64,000 bases of DNA, from contig NW_027184085.1 in assembly GCF_041296385.1 (NCBI RefSeq), positions 56,015,109 through 56,079,108 of the forward strand. Direction: 5' to 3'. The number at the start of each line of letters is the position of its first letter. The first letter of the stretch is position 1. The notes below the pieces were generated by a model. That model searched no databases and was not told the origin of the DNA. It saw nothing but the letters and a program-made list of their open reading frames with translations. Source of the DNA: Aphelocoma coerulescens. Its lineage: Eukaryota > Chordata > Aves > Passeriformes > Corvidae. Positions 38,364 to 52,800 of the stretch are shown here, piece by piece. The position numbers and the translations under genes are program-made.

Positions 38364-40729
38364 GTCTTGTGGATATGTTATATAGTGCTTGTTACAGCAA
38401 CCATGTAAGGGAAGTATCTGCGCTATGGAGATTTGGGTGCTGGATGTGGTTGGTTCAATCCTTGCTTTACATTGGTCCTGTGAACGTAATGGGTGGTCTG
38501 GAATGAAATTCACACTCATTTTATTCTCAAGACTTACCTGAGAGCATATGTCATGCAAAAGTGGCAGTCATGAAACAGGTTTGCATATTGACAACTGCAG
38601 CACTTAAGTTTAAATAGTCATTGTATTCTAGTTGCATCTTTAAATCATTACCTAAAGATGCATTTATAAAATATTCAATTAGAAGACATGTAATATACAC
38701 TTATCATGAACTGCATGAATTCTAAAATTATGTGTAGTTTATATGTTAAAAAATGTAATCTTTTAAATCAGAATAGTTATACAATGAGGTGTAACATTTG
38801 CACATTTTGGTATTTTGACTTACAGAACAGATTAACACCAGATCTGTGTAAATTACTATGACAGGATATGTCTATAGCTGAAATGTTGCTTTTGTGTACT
38901 TTATGTTATTCACTGTAAACCTCCTAATTGCTAGCTGAAAAGCTTTTGTGACAACATCCTTTACTCTTAAGATAAATTGGGGTTCTGATATTTAAAGTAG
39001 AATAAGTATAAAACAAGCTTTTGCACAACACACATCTTCCTGAGAAACCCCTTATAGCTGTTTCCCATAAAATCAATTCCTGTACAAATGCAACTGTAGA
39101 ATATCTGTGCAGTGTGTATCTCTCCAGGTAAAAGGAAACCCCATGTTTTCCAGATTTTTTTAAGTGTCTATAAATATGTCATGATGTACAATTGCCTGCT
39201 TCAAATACTGAAATTCTCATGGGCACGGGGATTCTGAGGGGTGGCCACTTGGGCGTTTGTCATTAATGAAGAGTACTGCCTATAAACAGAGAAGTGAAGA
39301 ATGGATGTATTGAGGGCTCTGCCATGCAATTGTTTTCGTACCTCATTTACATCCACAAGGATTCCATCTTAAGGATCTTAGTGGGACAACAGATCTGAGG
39401 ATTTCTCTGCTCCTCAGCTGCCCACAGGAGCTGATCAATGTGTAAGCCTTCAGTAACATTTTCGAGGTGATTGTGTCACCTATGAATATTTTTTTAAATT
39501 TCACTTTCAGATGCTTTACTTTGAAAACAATATTACATTTGTGGACTGCGGACAACATCAATGTGATATTTATTTATGCTTCCCACCCAATAAGTCTACC
39601 ACATCATAAAACCTTTATTGCCTAAGTACAAATGCATCAATAATTGAATGCCAGAAAAGGAAAAGGGGGCTAGAGTTTCAGCTATTAATATCAGAGGAGT
39701 TGAGTGTTGTGTAAAGAAGCATATCTCTCTTATATATGGCTTGTGCCTATCACAGTTCTAAAACTGGGATTTGACAACTTTTATCAATACTGGCATTAAA
39801 TAACTGAGCATAAAATTTAGTCATTAGTAAATGAAACCGTGAAACCTGTAATATTTTATGTTCTAGATGTTTTTCCCTCTGGAATATAACTTACCTGGTT
39901 CTGTTTGCTGTAACATATGATGCTCTCTTCCCCAAATTAATTTTTTTTAGGGAGATTTAATAATTTAACTCCTTTTCTCTAGTTATATGCATTTTGATAC
40001 TTTTGTGGTTAAAAATTTCATCTTTGTTGCACTAAGAGCCTTTTTCATTACATTTGGTGGAAGCCATTGAGCTTCAATTCCTAAAGTGTTCTTCAGAATT
40101 GCAAACCATACAAGTTTCAAGTGTCATCTTGCCTGACAACAGTGTTTTAAAATGTTTGTGGGTTCTTCGCTGCCCTGTCCTCTCTTCACTTAAGGGATAT
40201 CATCTTGCACTTCATCTTGTGCACTTCAGTGTGAACTGGACACCTGGCAACCATTACTGGTATCATACATTTTAAACATTTTATTTCTTCTGTTATGACA
40301 TGCAGTTTGCCTGAGTTTTCAGAATTTCTCCAGAAGGACTGTTGCCTCAATCACTTAGAAAAGTTGATATGAACTGCCTTTAGCAGAACTATACATCTTT
40401 TTGTAGCAAAGCCACACTGGTTTGGAAATGCACCATCTAAGAAGTAACATGAGTAAGCTCAGATTTACCCTCTCAGTGCTGGTAGAGAATAAAATTAGCA
40501 TGACTCTATTTGTGTTTATCCATGTCCCCTTGGCATTACTGAAATTACATAATATCATTCAGATGTATACAAGCAGAACATAGAGAGAAACAGGCAAACA
40601 GCAAAATGACAGTGTTGTGTTTTATCAAGGCTCCATGGTGTACCCAGATGCTACACTCTTTTTATTGTTTACTTTGCTCATTATTTTACTGCCCCCATCC
40701 CCTTCAATTTAAAATCCTGATTTCTGTAG

Positions 40730-40744
40730 AAAAAAAAAAAAAAA
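40730..40744 (+). repeat. Poly-A tract (15 A)
   Basis: Uninterrupted run of 15 A. No recognisable retroposed sequence precedes it, so I do not call it a processed-pseudogene tail. Confidence 0.6.
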
Positions 40745-43700
40745 GATTTTTGGTTATTAATGGTCTGTGGTTTGAGCTTTTCTGTGCCTCTATTATATCA
40801 AGGACCATAGTAGTGAGGAAAACGCATTCTTACCCATCACTTCTGCTTAATCATTGAGACCTTGATCTATCTTTCTCTTTGTTTATCACATGCACCTGTC
40901 CTCATTAGAGCAGATTGGAGTCAGGGGTGCTGAAATCTGACTTTTTATCTGTACCAGCTATCTTACATGCCAACTTCACATCGTAGCATTTGAGATCCCA
41001 CTGTGTAAACTCATGAGGTAAAAGAAAAACCTGCATTATTATAGTTTAAGGTTTCTATAAGCACCTATAGAGAGTATTTTCTTGTACTCGAGTGTACAGG
41101 CATTCTGAAGTAACAGACAAAGAAAACACCTTAAATATAATGAAATACTTATCCACCAGTAAATGACACACAAAGCTGAGCCATTTGGGAACAGAATGAT
41201 TACCTGTGTAAAACTAATAAAAAACAGCCTATGTGTTCACCTTGAAGTGTTAATTCCATTTTGTTTTGTTTTGTTGTTTTTTTTTTTCAATTCCTTATGA
41301 AGATTTATTAACAGTCAATCACTCTTGGTGCCAGACTCTGATAAGCTCTTGTCCACACTGTAGTGAATTCAGATGATCAGTGGAATAAATTATAGTTTGA
41401 TTTTCATTCTCTGAGCAGCTCAGTATTTTGTGGGAAGATTTACAGCGAAATGGTTATATAAGAAAATTTAGCAGTCTCATGAATGCAAAGCTAAGCTCCA
41501 CAGGGTGATATTAAATATGTTTTGTAGGGTGAGCTGCTAGGGAAACCCTGCTTTTGAGGAAAGAGAGATTGGTTGTGTTGAATTATGGCATCAAAAAATT
41601 TCTTTTAATGATCAGGAATAGTGATAGAAAAGCTGTAGCTGTGTTTCCTAGAGTGCCTTTGGAGATCACCAGCAAATGGTCTCTAAAAAATTGTCCGCAT
41701 CTCTTTTCCTGTTACTTTGTTTCAGGGTCTCTTTGTACACTGACTCCATTCTAACAGCTAAAGGTATCAGCAAAACTTTCCTAGGTCCTCTGTGATGAAG
41801 AAAGGACTAAGATTGAGTATACTTGTTACATACAAAATTACAGATAAAAACCAATTTCCAAATACAAATAAGCATGTGGAGTCATGTCTCTGTGCCTTGT
41901 CAAGGATCTTTTTAGTGCCTATTAAATCATCTTTCTCTTTCAACTGTGTTGTAATTATAAATAGGTTCACAATGAATTCTCAATTCTGCACATGTAAATC
42001 ATGCCACATATCATTATCTGATAGAGCTGAGTAAGGCTGCTGGGGCACTAAAATATCAGGCCAGGCAGTCAGCTGTATCTCTTAGCAATAACTGCTGTGT
42101 GTTACGAACTAACAGGGAGACAATAAATGAAAAATTTGAAACTTCTCTGAAACCTGGAGCAATACCAAAGATGACTAATGACTTGCTTGAAGTAAAATGC
42201 AGAAAAGAGTGAAAGAGGAAAAAAGAAATCTCAATAAAGGGGTAAAACATCCATTTAATTGTAGACAAAATGTATTTATGACTGACACGTTTACTCCTTC
42301 TTGAGATGCCTAATTTTAATATTACTTTTCTCCATTACTCTTACATGACTCCTTTTAAGAAGATGCAGCTTTAAGGGCTGAATTCAGTATGTTTTATCAC
42401 TAAAGAAGTAGTAGCTGATGAGATTTATTTGTGATAAATTTCCCTTGTGGAGGGTAGCATGCTGGTAAGGGGAAAACCTCCTTGTGTGCCTGGTAACCAA
42501 TGCAGTTTGGTGCAGTTTGTCCCTAAAGGTCAGAACACACATGCTTCCTACCTGCTCATTGACAATATAGACTGTTTTACAATAGCCTTCTTTTTAAAAT
42601 TGAAATGAATTTACTGCTCAATAGAAAAGCCGTGTAGACAACTTTTTTCTTGTTGCAGCCCCTTTTTGTTCGTTATGGGCTGCGAAACAACAAGCTTCTT
42701 TGATACTTTTCTGTGAGATTACTTTTCTTCCCTAGCACTCAAAAAATATAAGTGTGTAGCAACTGAATTAATGTTCCTTTATTCAGAAGGAAAAGCTAAC
42801 TGATTGGAGTTTATAGAAAAATAATTTTCATTTCGTTTGAGTGTTGCTTTATATGCCCAAATTGTGTTTTAATTAACTGTGACATAGATTTAGCTGCTAA
42901 AATTTATTCAGATGAGGTGCAGCATACAATGAAAATGGCAGAATTGAGTGTAACACTATGCTTTTCTATTTTTCCCCTCCCCCAGATTTCCCCTAACTAT
43001 TGTGTTCTTCAATGAAACCAATATTAGGGAGGAAAAAAATCAAGACAGAAGTGAGCTTTTCCATGTCGAGAAAAATATTGTTGATTCTGCTGGCAGAGTA
43101 ATTCACCAGCTCATTTCCATCAGCTTTTATTTCACGGCAATTGTAAAATAAACCACTCGTAGCACATGCTGTTAATCTCTAGTCCCTGGGGTGTAACTGC
43201 TGTTACACAGTATGGGTCATGTGCTAGCTAAAGTGTGCATTTAAAAGGTAGAAATTAATAGTAGTGGATCTGATTCCAACCTAAATGGTATTCAATGGGC
43301 AAGGTAATTCCCTTTATGTCCGCCACCAATAGATTGTCGTGCGTGTTTCTTTTTTTATTCCTGATCTCCTCCATTAACAGAGGAAAAAGCAAAAAAATCC
43401 AGTATCACAGCAAAGTCTAAGGAAAATTCATTCAGGAAAAAGCCTGTGTGCTTATTGTGATGTTCATCTGCCCTCAGTTTCCTTCTTCCCCAGCTCATCT
43501 TGTGCAACTGCAAAAATTTACCGCTAGTGTTAATATGTCAGAATTATATTTCCTATGGGGTTAGTTACGTCACTTAACTTCTTTTCCCAGTTTCAAAACT
43601 TTGGCATAAGATTAGATGTCTATTCAGTGGCTCTCTAATAAAGTGCTCTGCAAGGAAGAATATCCGGGTTTTTTTCTTTCTATAAAATTGTCCACCTATA

Positions 43701-44510
43701 AAATAAGTATTGAACCACTATTAAAAACATACAGGTTACAGAAACTTTTATAGTACTGGATTCTTATTCCATTTTTTTACAATAATCCCCTAATTTTAAG
43801 GTGTAATTAAACCCTTGACAAGAGAAAAACTGCAAAGTAGGAAATAGAGACAAAAATATGTCCACAGAACTGCTATTCTCATTGCATATGTATAAATAAA
43901 TTAAAACTCGAATCTGGGTTTGGAGCACATTGAGAGTCTCAGTAGCACTATGCATATCTTTGAGGATATTGTGGTCTCAGGGATTTGTATTTTGTTATGA
44001 GAATATATTCAAACTTCCTTTCCCAAAGCGTGAAACATCCAATCTAGTTCTTAGTGAAGCAAGTAGCAAAACTGGCATTGATTTCCATGTGGGAAAGGGA
44101 AGATTGGTCCCCAAATGAATCTACCACTTAATGCTAGTTTTATGTATTGTAATACAGGATAAAATGTTCTGAATAAAATAACTCTCTCCTTCTTGCCTAC
44201 TGCACACCTCATGGTACTGCTGAGTTGGCATGTAAAGAAGGAGTGATAAAGAGGAATAATCAGCTACTAGCCTACATTTACATTGACAAAAGCAGACTAT
44301 TTCCCTCCTGAGGCAGAGGAGGCAGCAAGGAAAAATGTGTAGTTCTTAACTATACTGTTTCAGCAGCTGCTCTGTCTCTCTGCAAGGAAGATTAAGTCAT
44401 CATGAACTATTATCTATTACACTCTATAAGGAGTGATTGTTAAAGAACAATAGAGAACTTCAGATGGAAAACCTCCTAAAACAACCATTAAATCCTAAAT
44501 TTGTAATAAC

Positions 44511-44528
44511 TTTTTTTTTTTTTTTTTT
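44511..44528 (+). repeat. Poly-T tract (18 T)
   Basis: Uninterrupted run of 18 T. It could be the tail of a minus-strand insertion, but the sequence following it (44529 on) is not recognisable. Confidence 0.6.
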
Positions 44529-47179
44529 GGCCTGGTCTGTAATAGAATTTCATTGCCATGCCTTTCTACAGATTATTAGTTTAAGCATGGTGCCTCCTTG
44601 ATAAATAGATACATTATGTGTAGTAATGTGCATTTAGGTTTTACTTTGTAGCTTTTTCATTCTGCATTAAAAATAAGGTACCTGGAAGGAAATAATTCTG
44701 ATATAGAATATTCCATATTCTTTAATATTGGAAATACACTGTCCTCTCCCTTTTCTCTAGTGAATTATCATTGTTACAGAGCTGCCTCTAAAAAATACCA
44801 AAATAATGGAAATTTATCATCTTAAATCTTATCACCATAACAGTGTTCTTCTTGTTATTTCTTAAATCCTATAGGAAAAGTATCTAGAATATTATTACTA
44901 CATTCATATACTGCTATCAAACACTTGAATAAATAGGTTGAGAGAAAAGAGATACTTTATATTTAGCAGAAGAATGTATTAGTTATAAATTTTTCAAGTG
45001 TTGAGTGTTTTCAGCAACTTGAAGAAGGTCTGTGATTTTATTGTGCATGTGTTTGACATCTTGCTGTCATTTTTCAGTTGACCTGCTTGACTTAAACAGG
45101 ACTCACGCAATTCAACAGCAATGTTTTATAAGTACAAAGATGTTTGATTTCTCATAAAACACTTTTGACCTCTACATCTATTCTGAGTAGGTCTTTTTCT
45201 TTAATATGCAGGCTCTGTTTCTGTATGACTGGAGAAATGTCAATGTTTCTTGACCTGAGAGAAGCCTTCTAAGACGATTTGTCCTTTTAAGGCAATTGTG
45301 TAACTAAGAATTCACACAGCTGTTTTTGCAGGACTGTGTCAGACCAAGGTTATAGAAACTTGCTTGTGTTTGGATATTACATAAATATGTCTTTAAAAAC
45401 CTTGATTATCATGAGATTGAAGGTCAAACTGTGGTACTTCACTCCATTGTGCTGGTCTTTTCAAGTCAGTGTACAAGTAAAGAATCACAGTATGAGGGGA
45501 GTGTGCATGTAAATGAAATATATCTGCTTTCCCACCACTGGTCTTTGTCTTGGCTTAAATGCTGAATTGTATGAACAGCTGTAACCTCTTGCTAGTTGGA
45601 CTGAATTTATTGGGATTTCCAGGTGTTTGGCTTTTCATAGGAGTTAGAACTTTTAAAAAAAGTATTTTCTAATGAAGTTGAATATAGGGAGGGCAGAAGA
45701 AAGCAAGGGTACTAAAATGTCACTTGGAGAGGTTTACTATTGAAATCAAATACTTGAAATCTGTTTCTTCAGCATTATAGAGATGCTTTACCTAAAGAGT
45801 CCTTTGTTCCAAGGGCTCTGTATCAAGTTACTCACACCATGAGTCTGAGGTGTCAACTGGCACCAATCCACAGGCAAAACATTCACCAGAGGGAAGAGTT
45901 CAAAAGGCCAGTTCTGCTTTCCTCCTGTGGTATGATGCTTTCTAATGTATCTCTCTACTTAAAGACAGAGTGCTTTCAAGATCAAACCAGTAGTGGCAGA
46001 GATGAAAAGATACTTTCTGTTCTAAATGTATTCTGTATTTCTGGCAACAGCACTTGAAATATTCAGATATCTCATTTCAGTATTATTTGGTTAAAGAAAC
46101 CCAGCTGCCAGACCAGCGGGTATGGTCACACAGTCCATGGTGACGGAGAATACAGGAAGTGGAGAAAAATATCACTATTATGTATTTGGCATCCAGAAAT
46201 TTATAGTGTACTTCTTGTACTGTGCATGTTCTGTTACTCATTGGTGATTACATTTAGCTCAATATAGGGTTTTGAATAAGAACTGATTTCTCCATATTTT
46301 TTTCAAAGAATAACAAAATGTGAATTCCATATGAATTCCATATTTGACAATTAAAGTCCTCAGTGTTATACTTTCCAATTACAACATTTTTAAGTGAATG
46401 CTTTATTTTGTGCAAGGTCTACTCAAATGTTTGCTGGATTAGTAGTGGATATCAAGCATATTTCAGTGTAAATTTTTCCATAGCCTTTGTATTTATGTTT
46501 GTTTTTATTTTTTTTCGTTTTGAAAAGAAACCCCTTCATTTATGTTTTTAATACCTTGATTAGAAGACTTAGAAGAAAATTGGAAATCATACCATAAACA
46601 ATCTGGGCTGTGATATGAAGAACACAGCGGAGATGTAGTAAAGAATGGAGATGTAAAATCTTGATGGAGAGTAAAGAATGAGACAAATCGTTCAAACTTT
46701 TTTTTCTTGCTGTATTCTTTGATGTTCCTAAATCCTTCCCACCATTAATACACATTAGGCTTCATCTAATTTCTTTATTAGGCTTGTAATTGTTTTTCTA
46801 ATAAAAAAAGTCATTTATGTTTAGCAAGTGACGAGTGATAAATAATAATGTTGATAAAGACTAATTTGGAATCTGCTTCGGACTCTTACTCTGTTTATGT
46901 ACATGAACGTCATTTTCAAGCACCATCCTTGCTATGTTAGGGTAACTGTGTGTCGTTATCTTTTCTAGAAGAAAGAAGTGCTCCTCAAAACCGAAACAAA
47001 CCAAACAAAAAAGAAAAAACCAAACCAAACCCCCCTCATTTTCTTGCTTGTGCGCATCATTTGTCCACCAAGACAGTGTTAACTTTTTAGTACTGAAATC
47101 AGTCCATCATAAAATGAGCTCTACTGATTACAAGGTTCAGACTCTAGAAGGATTGTTTCTGCTAAACCCTATTATACTC

Positions 47180-47183
<4 letters not shown>

Positions 47184-47212
<29 letters not shown>
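47184..47212 (+). repeat. Poly-A tract (29 A)
   Basis: The longest homopolymer in the window, 29 A, followed by a G/A-rich GAAAGAAGAAAAAG run. I could not recognise a retroposed gene upstream. CR1 and TguSINE-type elements do not end in poly-A, so this is either simple expansion or the tail of a rare processed copy. Confidence 0.65.
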
Positions 47213-47214
<2 letters not shown>

Positions 47215-48425
47215 AAGAAGAAAAAGCTCAGGTATATATAAATAATGCATATTGTACAAGCTTCAGAGGCAGCATCACTGAGTTGATTTGTCAGTTGAAC
47301 ACATCTGACACAATTTTTTTTAAAATGTTGTTAGAGAATGTGACTTATGTTATTAATCCTTTATCTTCTTCTGCCAACTCCCTTAACAAAAAACTGCTGT
47401 TTCTGAGCATGTTTGAAATTGCTAGCATCACATGCTAACACAAGTGGTGCCTAAGAACATCAGATGGTAAATCCAAGCATATTAATTACATCATTAAAAT
47501 AACATTTGGTATACCACTGAGATACATTACAATAACAATAACCTTCATGTGTAATAAGATGCACAGCCAGCACATAATGTGAGAGCTATGTACAACAGAG
47601 ATTCTATTCTATCCTTGCATGGGGTAATTGAATTGACTTGGAAATAAGAAAGAACGCACTGCCTTAAAACTAGCACTGTCCTGCTTTTTATATATGTCTC
47701 TCTGTATATAAGGGGGTGAGTGCATTTGTGTCTGAAAATTGTCACACTCTGAAGGCCAGATAAACTTCTCCAGAGAAGTCAGAGTTGCTTGGTTGCATCT
47801 GTTGAAAACAGTCTGTGCTGTGTATGAGAGCTCATGTCAGTACAGTAATTACCATAGCTGAGATAAAGCCTGTGCTAAATGTCATTTTCAGCTGACAAAC
47901 ACATGTAACCAAGCACCACTAAATGATTCAGTTGTTCTGAGAGTGCTTAGCTCTATGTCTGGGGTAAAATAATTTGTCCTGACTGCAAAATAAATAAACA
48001 AATGCAAAACAAGAATAGAAAGAAACAGCTTAGAGCAGAGGATGGAAAAAAGTCAGTTAATGTACCTAATCAAGCGGAGAGAGAAGTTTGAGAAAGATCT
48101 AGTAGCAATTCCTAACAATTATACTAAACACTTTTTCTTCTGCTACAAATTGTTTAAAGGTCATCAGAATGCAAATTTCCACCCTATTAGCAAGTAGCCA
48201 GAAGAATGTTGCTCCTTAAATTGATAGCAATCTAAATATGCTAACAGCAGCATTTTTTAACAGATTGCCCAAAGATGAGTCATGCACATATTACAAAGAG
48301 TGGAGTGTTGAGAAGTTTTACATCATTGCTAAAATATTCCTAACTGGAGAAAAGAAAAAAGGAAGTAGTTTTCCAAAGCCTTTTGCATTAAAAATAACCA
48401 GTTTTTAAAAATGTAAGAAAAATTA

Positions 48426-48443
48426 GGGGAGGGGGGCAGGGGG
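48426..48443 (+). repeat. G-rich run
   Basis: Runs of four, six and five G separated by A or CA. A weak quadruplex candidate, otherwise simple sequence. Confidence 0.4.
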
Positions 48444-49687
48444 AAGTCAGGTGGCTTTCCTCACAACAAGAAACTGTTTAACTGCAAGCAACACTTTTTC
48501 TCACTGGAAAAATGTTAGATAATTCCCATTGAGCTAGAAAAAGGTTTATTGACTTCAAAAGGTCACTGATGCCAGGTGACATTTACTGAATATTTTATGA
48601 TGCAGGAGAGGAATGTGGTGTAACTGCCTCTGAAATACAGTCACAAGCTGAGAAGTTACTCTAGCTCATGACACAGTGTGATACAGCTCAGAGAACTGAG
48701 CTTGGCTTCCAAAACTAGAGTAAAGGGACTAATACAATGTCATGTTAAAGGTAAAATGTCCTTCCTCCCCACTGTTTGTGCTCTGTTCTTCATCTAGGTG
48801 TGATCCACAGTGATTAAAGCTGGGAAATGTGATGTGTGTATCATCTGTGGGACTTCCTGCATTGTACTTCCAGACCCCTGGCAGAAGCCTAAACTCAGCA
48901 TCCATTGTATTTTATTTAATGTCTTTGAAATCTGGGCTTTAATTATTTTCTTTTTCAGCTTTATTGTAGAAAGGAGAAAAAGTCCTGCTTTTCATTCACC
49001 TTCCTATATAATAGGTAGGACAGGAGGTGTTCTTCCTCTCTGAAGACTTTACAGTATATTTCTTTCAAACACCTTGCCATTTGCAGTCCCTGAGTGCTGA
49101 CTCTCATGTAAAAATAATACCATGCTGTTACACCAGGAAGGGTACTGGAGCTGAACGGTGTGCTGTGAGTACCAGGAGAACTTCAGCAATGACAGAATGT
49201 AGGGAAAAAGACAAGAACATGCAATAAAGGCAAGAACAAGAAATATGAGAATCTAAGGTAGAAGGTAGTTAAAACCTCTTTCTAAATGTCTCTCTTTGTC
49301 CTTCTAAACATTTTGTATGTTGATGAAGGCAGAATGAATGAATTGCAACTTGTGTCACTCATCTTTTCTATCAGTGAGATATAGATATGTATAAATAATT
49401 TATAGTAAATATATGATGTGATGATTAACTGAATTAAAAATTTACCTCAAATTTTACCTGTATGCAAATCCAACCTGGAATGGAGAAGATCAAGAACACA
49501 AAACACATGAAAGATTACAGGATTATACTTTAAAACAGTTTGTTTTAAAGCAGTTTGCAGTTACAAGTATTTGTTTGTAGACAAGACTACATTATTATTT
49601 TTTAGACCATGTTGTTTTTGTCAAGCGTATCAGATATGAATAATTGTAAAATAATAAATTTTCAAATCTCTTTTTACTCATGTAAAC

Positions 49688-49812
49688 TAATCCCTCTAAT
49701 CATCTTCATATCCTGTCCATGGACTTGCTCCAACAGGTGAATGTCCGTCCTGTTCTGGGGACCCCAGAGCAGTACTCCAGGTGGGTCTCACAAGACTGGG
49801 GTTCTTCCCCTG
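49688..49812 (-). mobile_element. CR1 LINE fragment, minus orientation
   Basis: Read on the minus strand this corresponds to the well-conserved 3' coding part of CR1 ORF2: 'gagacccacctggagtact', then 'ctctggggtccccagaacag', then 'gacggacattcacctgttgg', then 'atgaagatgatt'. The encoded blocks (LVRP, then LEYC-like and RVQRRATKM-like remnants) are broken by small deletions. Only about 125 bp is recognisable, with neither the diagnostic 3' tail nor the RT core. The minus-strand frame at 49696-49905 partly overlaps it. Confidence 0.75.
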
Positions 49813-52800
49813 ATGCTCTATGGATGGTTTTCTGTAGGCATGAAAGTAGAATTTCAGATTATGCTGGTAGATAGGATGATGATGATGTAGCTCAGTTCCT
49901 GTCATGAGAAACAGAGGCTTGCAAGTGTGCCATTGTCTTATGACAGCTTAACAGGTCATTGGGGGCACTGCTGGCAAGCTTTTGCTGGAATGTGAAAAGA
50001 AGCACAAGCATCTGCCCTGCCAGTAGCATCAGGAGTGGGAGAAAAAAGAGGACAATGTGGATTGACATTTCCTTGGATCACATTTGTACTCTGCAAAGCC
50101 ATTTCTGTGCTTCTGCAGTACATGCTGACTAGTGAGAAAAGATTGAGCTAGAGGGTTTTGCTGACCAGTACTGGCTGAAAAATATGGTGATGGAAAGTGA
50201 CACTTTTCTGGGATGTGTGCAGAGCTTGGCTCCTGTGACAGAACTTTGACAGCAGAGGGGTTTTTTGTTCAAATTTTTTACCCAGATGATTAATTGTAGG
50301 TAGGCTCTGCTATCAAAATAATGTTTCATGACCAAGGAGTGATGAGGGTTAGTCATAGATTTGCATGCAGAATGAGACTTAGGGAAACATTTTCAATCCT
50401 TCTGCAGTGGGCCTTGTGTTGAATGGGTAGAACGAAACATTTCAGCGCAATATTTCAGTGTTGACAGGTTTTCAAGACACAAAGATATGAAAAGACGTGT
50501 TATACCTGGGGAACTGAGAACTTTAAATGTATTTAAATACTGGACAGCTAAAGAGAGACTATCTTTCATTAGCAATAACCATGAACTCCAGCAGGACTGA
50601 AACTTTTCTTTTTGTATGCGTCCTTGGTTATCATATCCAACTATATGTGGGCTTGGAATGATGATTTTGCCTGATATGATATGATAGTAAGGTTAGGGAC
50701 TCTTTTATTTTACAAGTGCATGGCATCTTGCACAATACCTAAAGTAATCTGTCTGAGATTATAAATGTACAAGCATTTTCTAATTATATGAAAGTAGCTG
50801 GTAAAACAACACATGCAAGAAATGCATTCTGCTGTCATGTGGCCAGGTTAATTTTGTATTTTTATTTCAAGATTAAAAAACTTCTATGCTAAAACAAAAA
50901 TCAATTAATTTCTGAAGATTGTATGTGGTCTTATGTACAGGCATTCAGAAGTACAAAAATATTTTGTGACATTACCTAAAATATAAATGGAATTTAATAA
51001 TTCACTAGTGCTCATATAATTATCCCGCAATATTTCATACAACATTCAAAAAACTCGTGAAATCATATTGCCCCTTATGAAATATTTATGAAATTGTAGT
51101 ATTTTTGGAAACTGTCCTTCCTCATTTAAGAAGCATGGTTTTCATAAAGTTACACTTTCCTTTAATCATGTTTTAGATAATTTAATAATATTTTTTAAAA
51201 AATAGTTTTACTTTTTAAAATAGGAGGGGAAATTGTGTCAAGTTCTGTGATATTTCAATTAGCAACAAGAGAAGTGCGGAAACAGAGCTCAATACACCAA
51301 AGTAGTGCTGTGAGGCCAATCACCAAGAAGTAATGACTGCCCAACTCTCTTCTAACAGGGCACTGTGCAACTTTTTTTACTATCAATTTACAATTGTGTA
51401 TCAATTCAGTCTCTCAGACTTGCCTATTGCCTGACTGCAAACTGTGAAGTAGTTTTGTGCACTCAAGCTCTTTAGAGATAAGAACAACTGTGCTCCAGCA
51501 CATTTTCAAGTAAAAACCTCTGTCTGCTCATGAGCTTTGCATTTCCTGGTTCTTTTTTTAGTTTACAGTGAAGCCCGGTCCTTCCCCTTGTCAGTCCAGG
51601 GTATCTCTTTTTTTTTGTGAAGACTGCTCAGAGTTTTCTGAAGATATCTTCTTTTCTTCTTCTTTTTTTTTTCTTTACCCTCTTCTGTTGCATTTTCCAG
51701 GCACCAAGAGATAGATAAAGCTCCAATCCTTAAAAGCTAGTCAGCCCAATTGCATTGAATCTGGGAGGTGAGGAGAGGAGCAGGCAATTACTGGGTTTTG
51801 TTCAGTTGCCATGGTACCAAATGGAAAACATATTCCATTTCAGTTCGAGATCCTGTCGTTTGAGACTCTTCCCAGTGTTGGCAAGTGATAGCCTATACCT
51901 TGGAGACCCTTCTCTTTTATTTCCTGTGGTTCTGGGAGGATTTGCTCGTTATCAGTGTACAGTGGTATGTGATTGCTTTGCAAGTCTGAGGATCGGGATG
52001 TTGTACGTGGCTTTGAGAGAACACGGGGAGTCAGTGGAGAGTGGAGGGTGAGGGATAAAGAGGACCTGCGAGAACTACTTGGAGAGGAGTAGGTTAGCAG
52101 TAGTACCAGCACCACTGGTGCTTGCTACACTGGACTCCTTTACCAGTATGGAAAAATAAATGTGTCCATTTGTGAAAGCAGAGGCCAGCCTGGAGAGCCT
52201 GGAAACACATTAACAACGTTATTTCTGATGAGACAATAACCAGAACACTTCCCTGTGAGATGTGACACAATTGAAGGAAAATAGCTCCCTGTGCAGGAAT
52301 GAGACGGAGCAGTCTGGCCTTCGAACATTAGATCTCAAATAGAACATTTTTTGATTGTCAAGTTTGCTTTATATCCATTGTAAATGTGTAAAAAGCTCAC
52401 TGTGAATATTTTACAAAGATTATTTGTAATTTTCAGCAACAGTCTGAGTTTATCATCTCACTGGTGGCATATTATCCCTATGCAGCTTCACGTGACACAC
52501 GTTTATCCTGAGAAAATATTTCCTCAGAGGAATTGTTTTCTCTTCTGCCGTACTTCTGTCCATAAGACACATCAATAAAATAATAAAGGTAATAAAATCT
52601 CTTCCAGTATTTTAAGACATAGCTTAACTCTCCATTGTCCCAAAACACAGCTAAACAAATACAAACCTGGTGCTTTAAAATTTTGGCTTTTTACAGTATT
52701 ATTGCTCAGACACTGAGATATTCTTATGTAGATACTGTACAGCTCACTTGTTACTTGATATTGCTCTGACAAGCACTAGTATGGGATAAACTACATAAAT

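Larger units (their letters stand above)
34716..49687. other. Non-coding host DNA, no recognisable gene
   Basis: About 15 kb of AT-rich sequence in which I see only homopolymer and low-complexity tracts, listed separately. Open frames are under about 105 codons and without domains. A stretch near 43060-43250 has balanced composition and could be a conserved non-coding element, but that needs comparison with other birds. Confidence 0.5.

Noticed and set aside
47184..47212. Long poly-A as the tail of a processed pseudogene
   Set aside because: No recognisable coding sequence or flanking duplication upstream.
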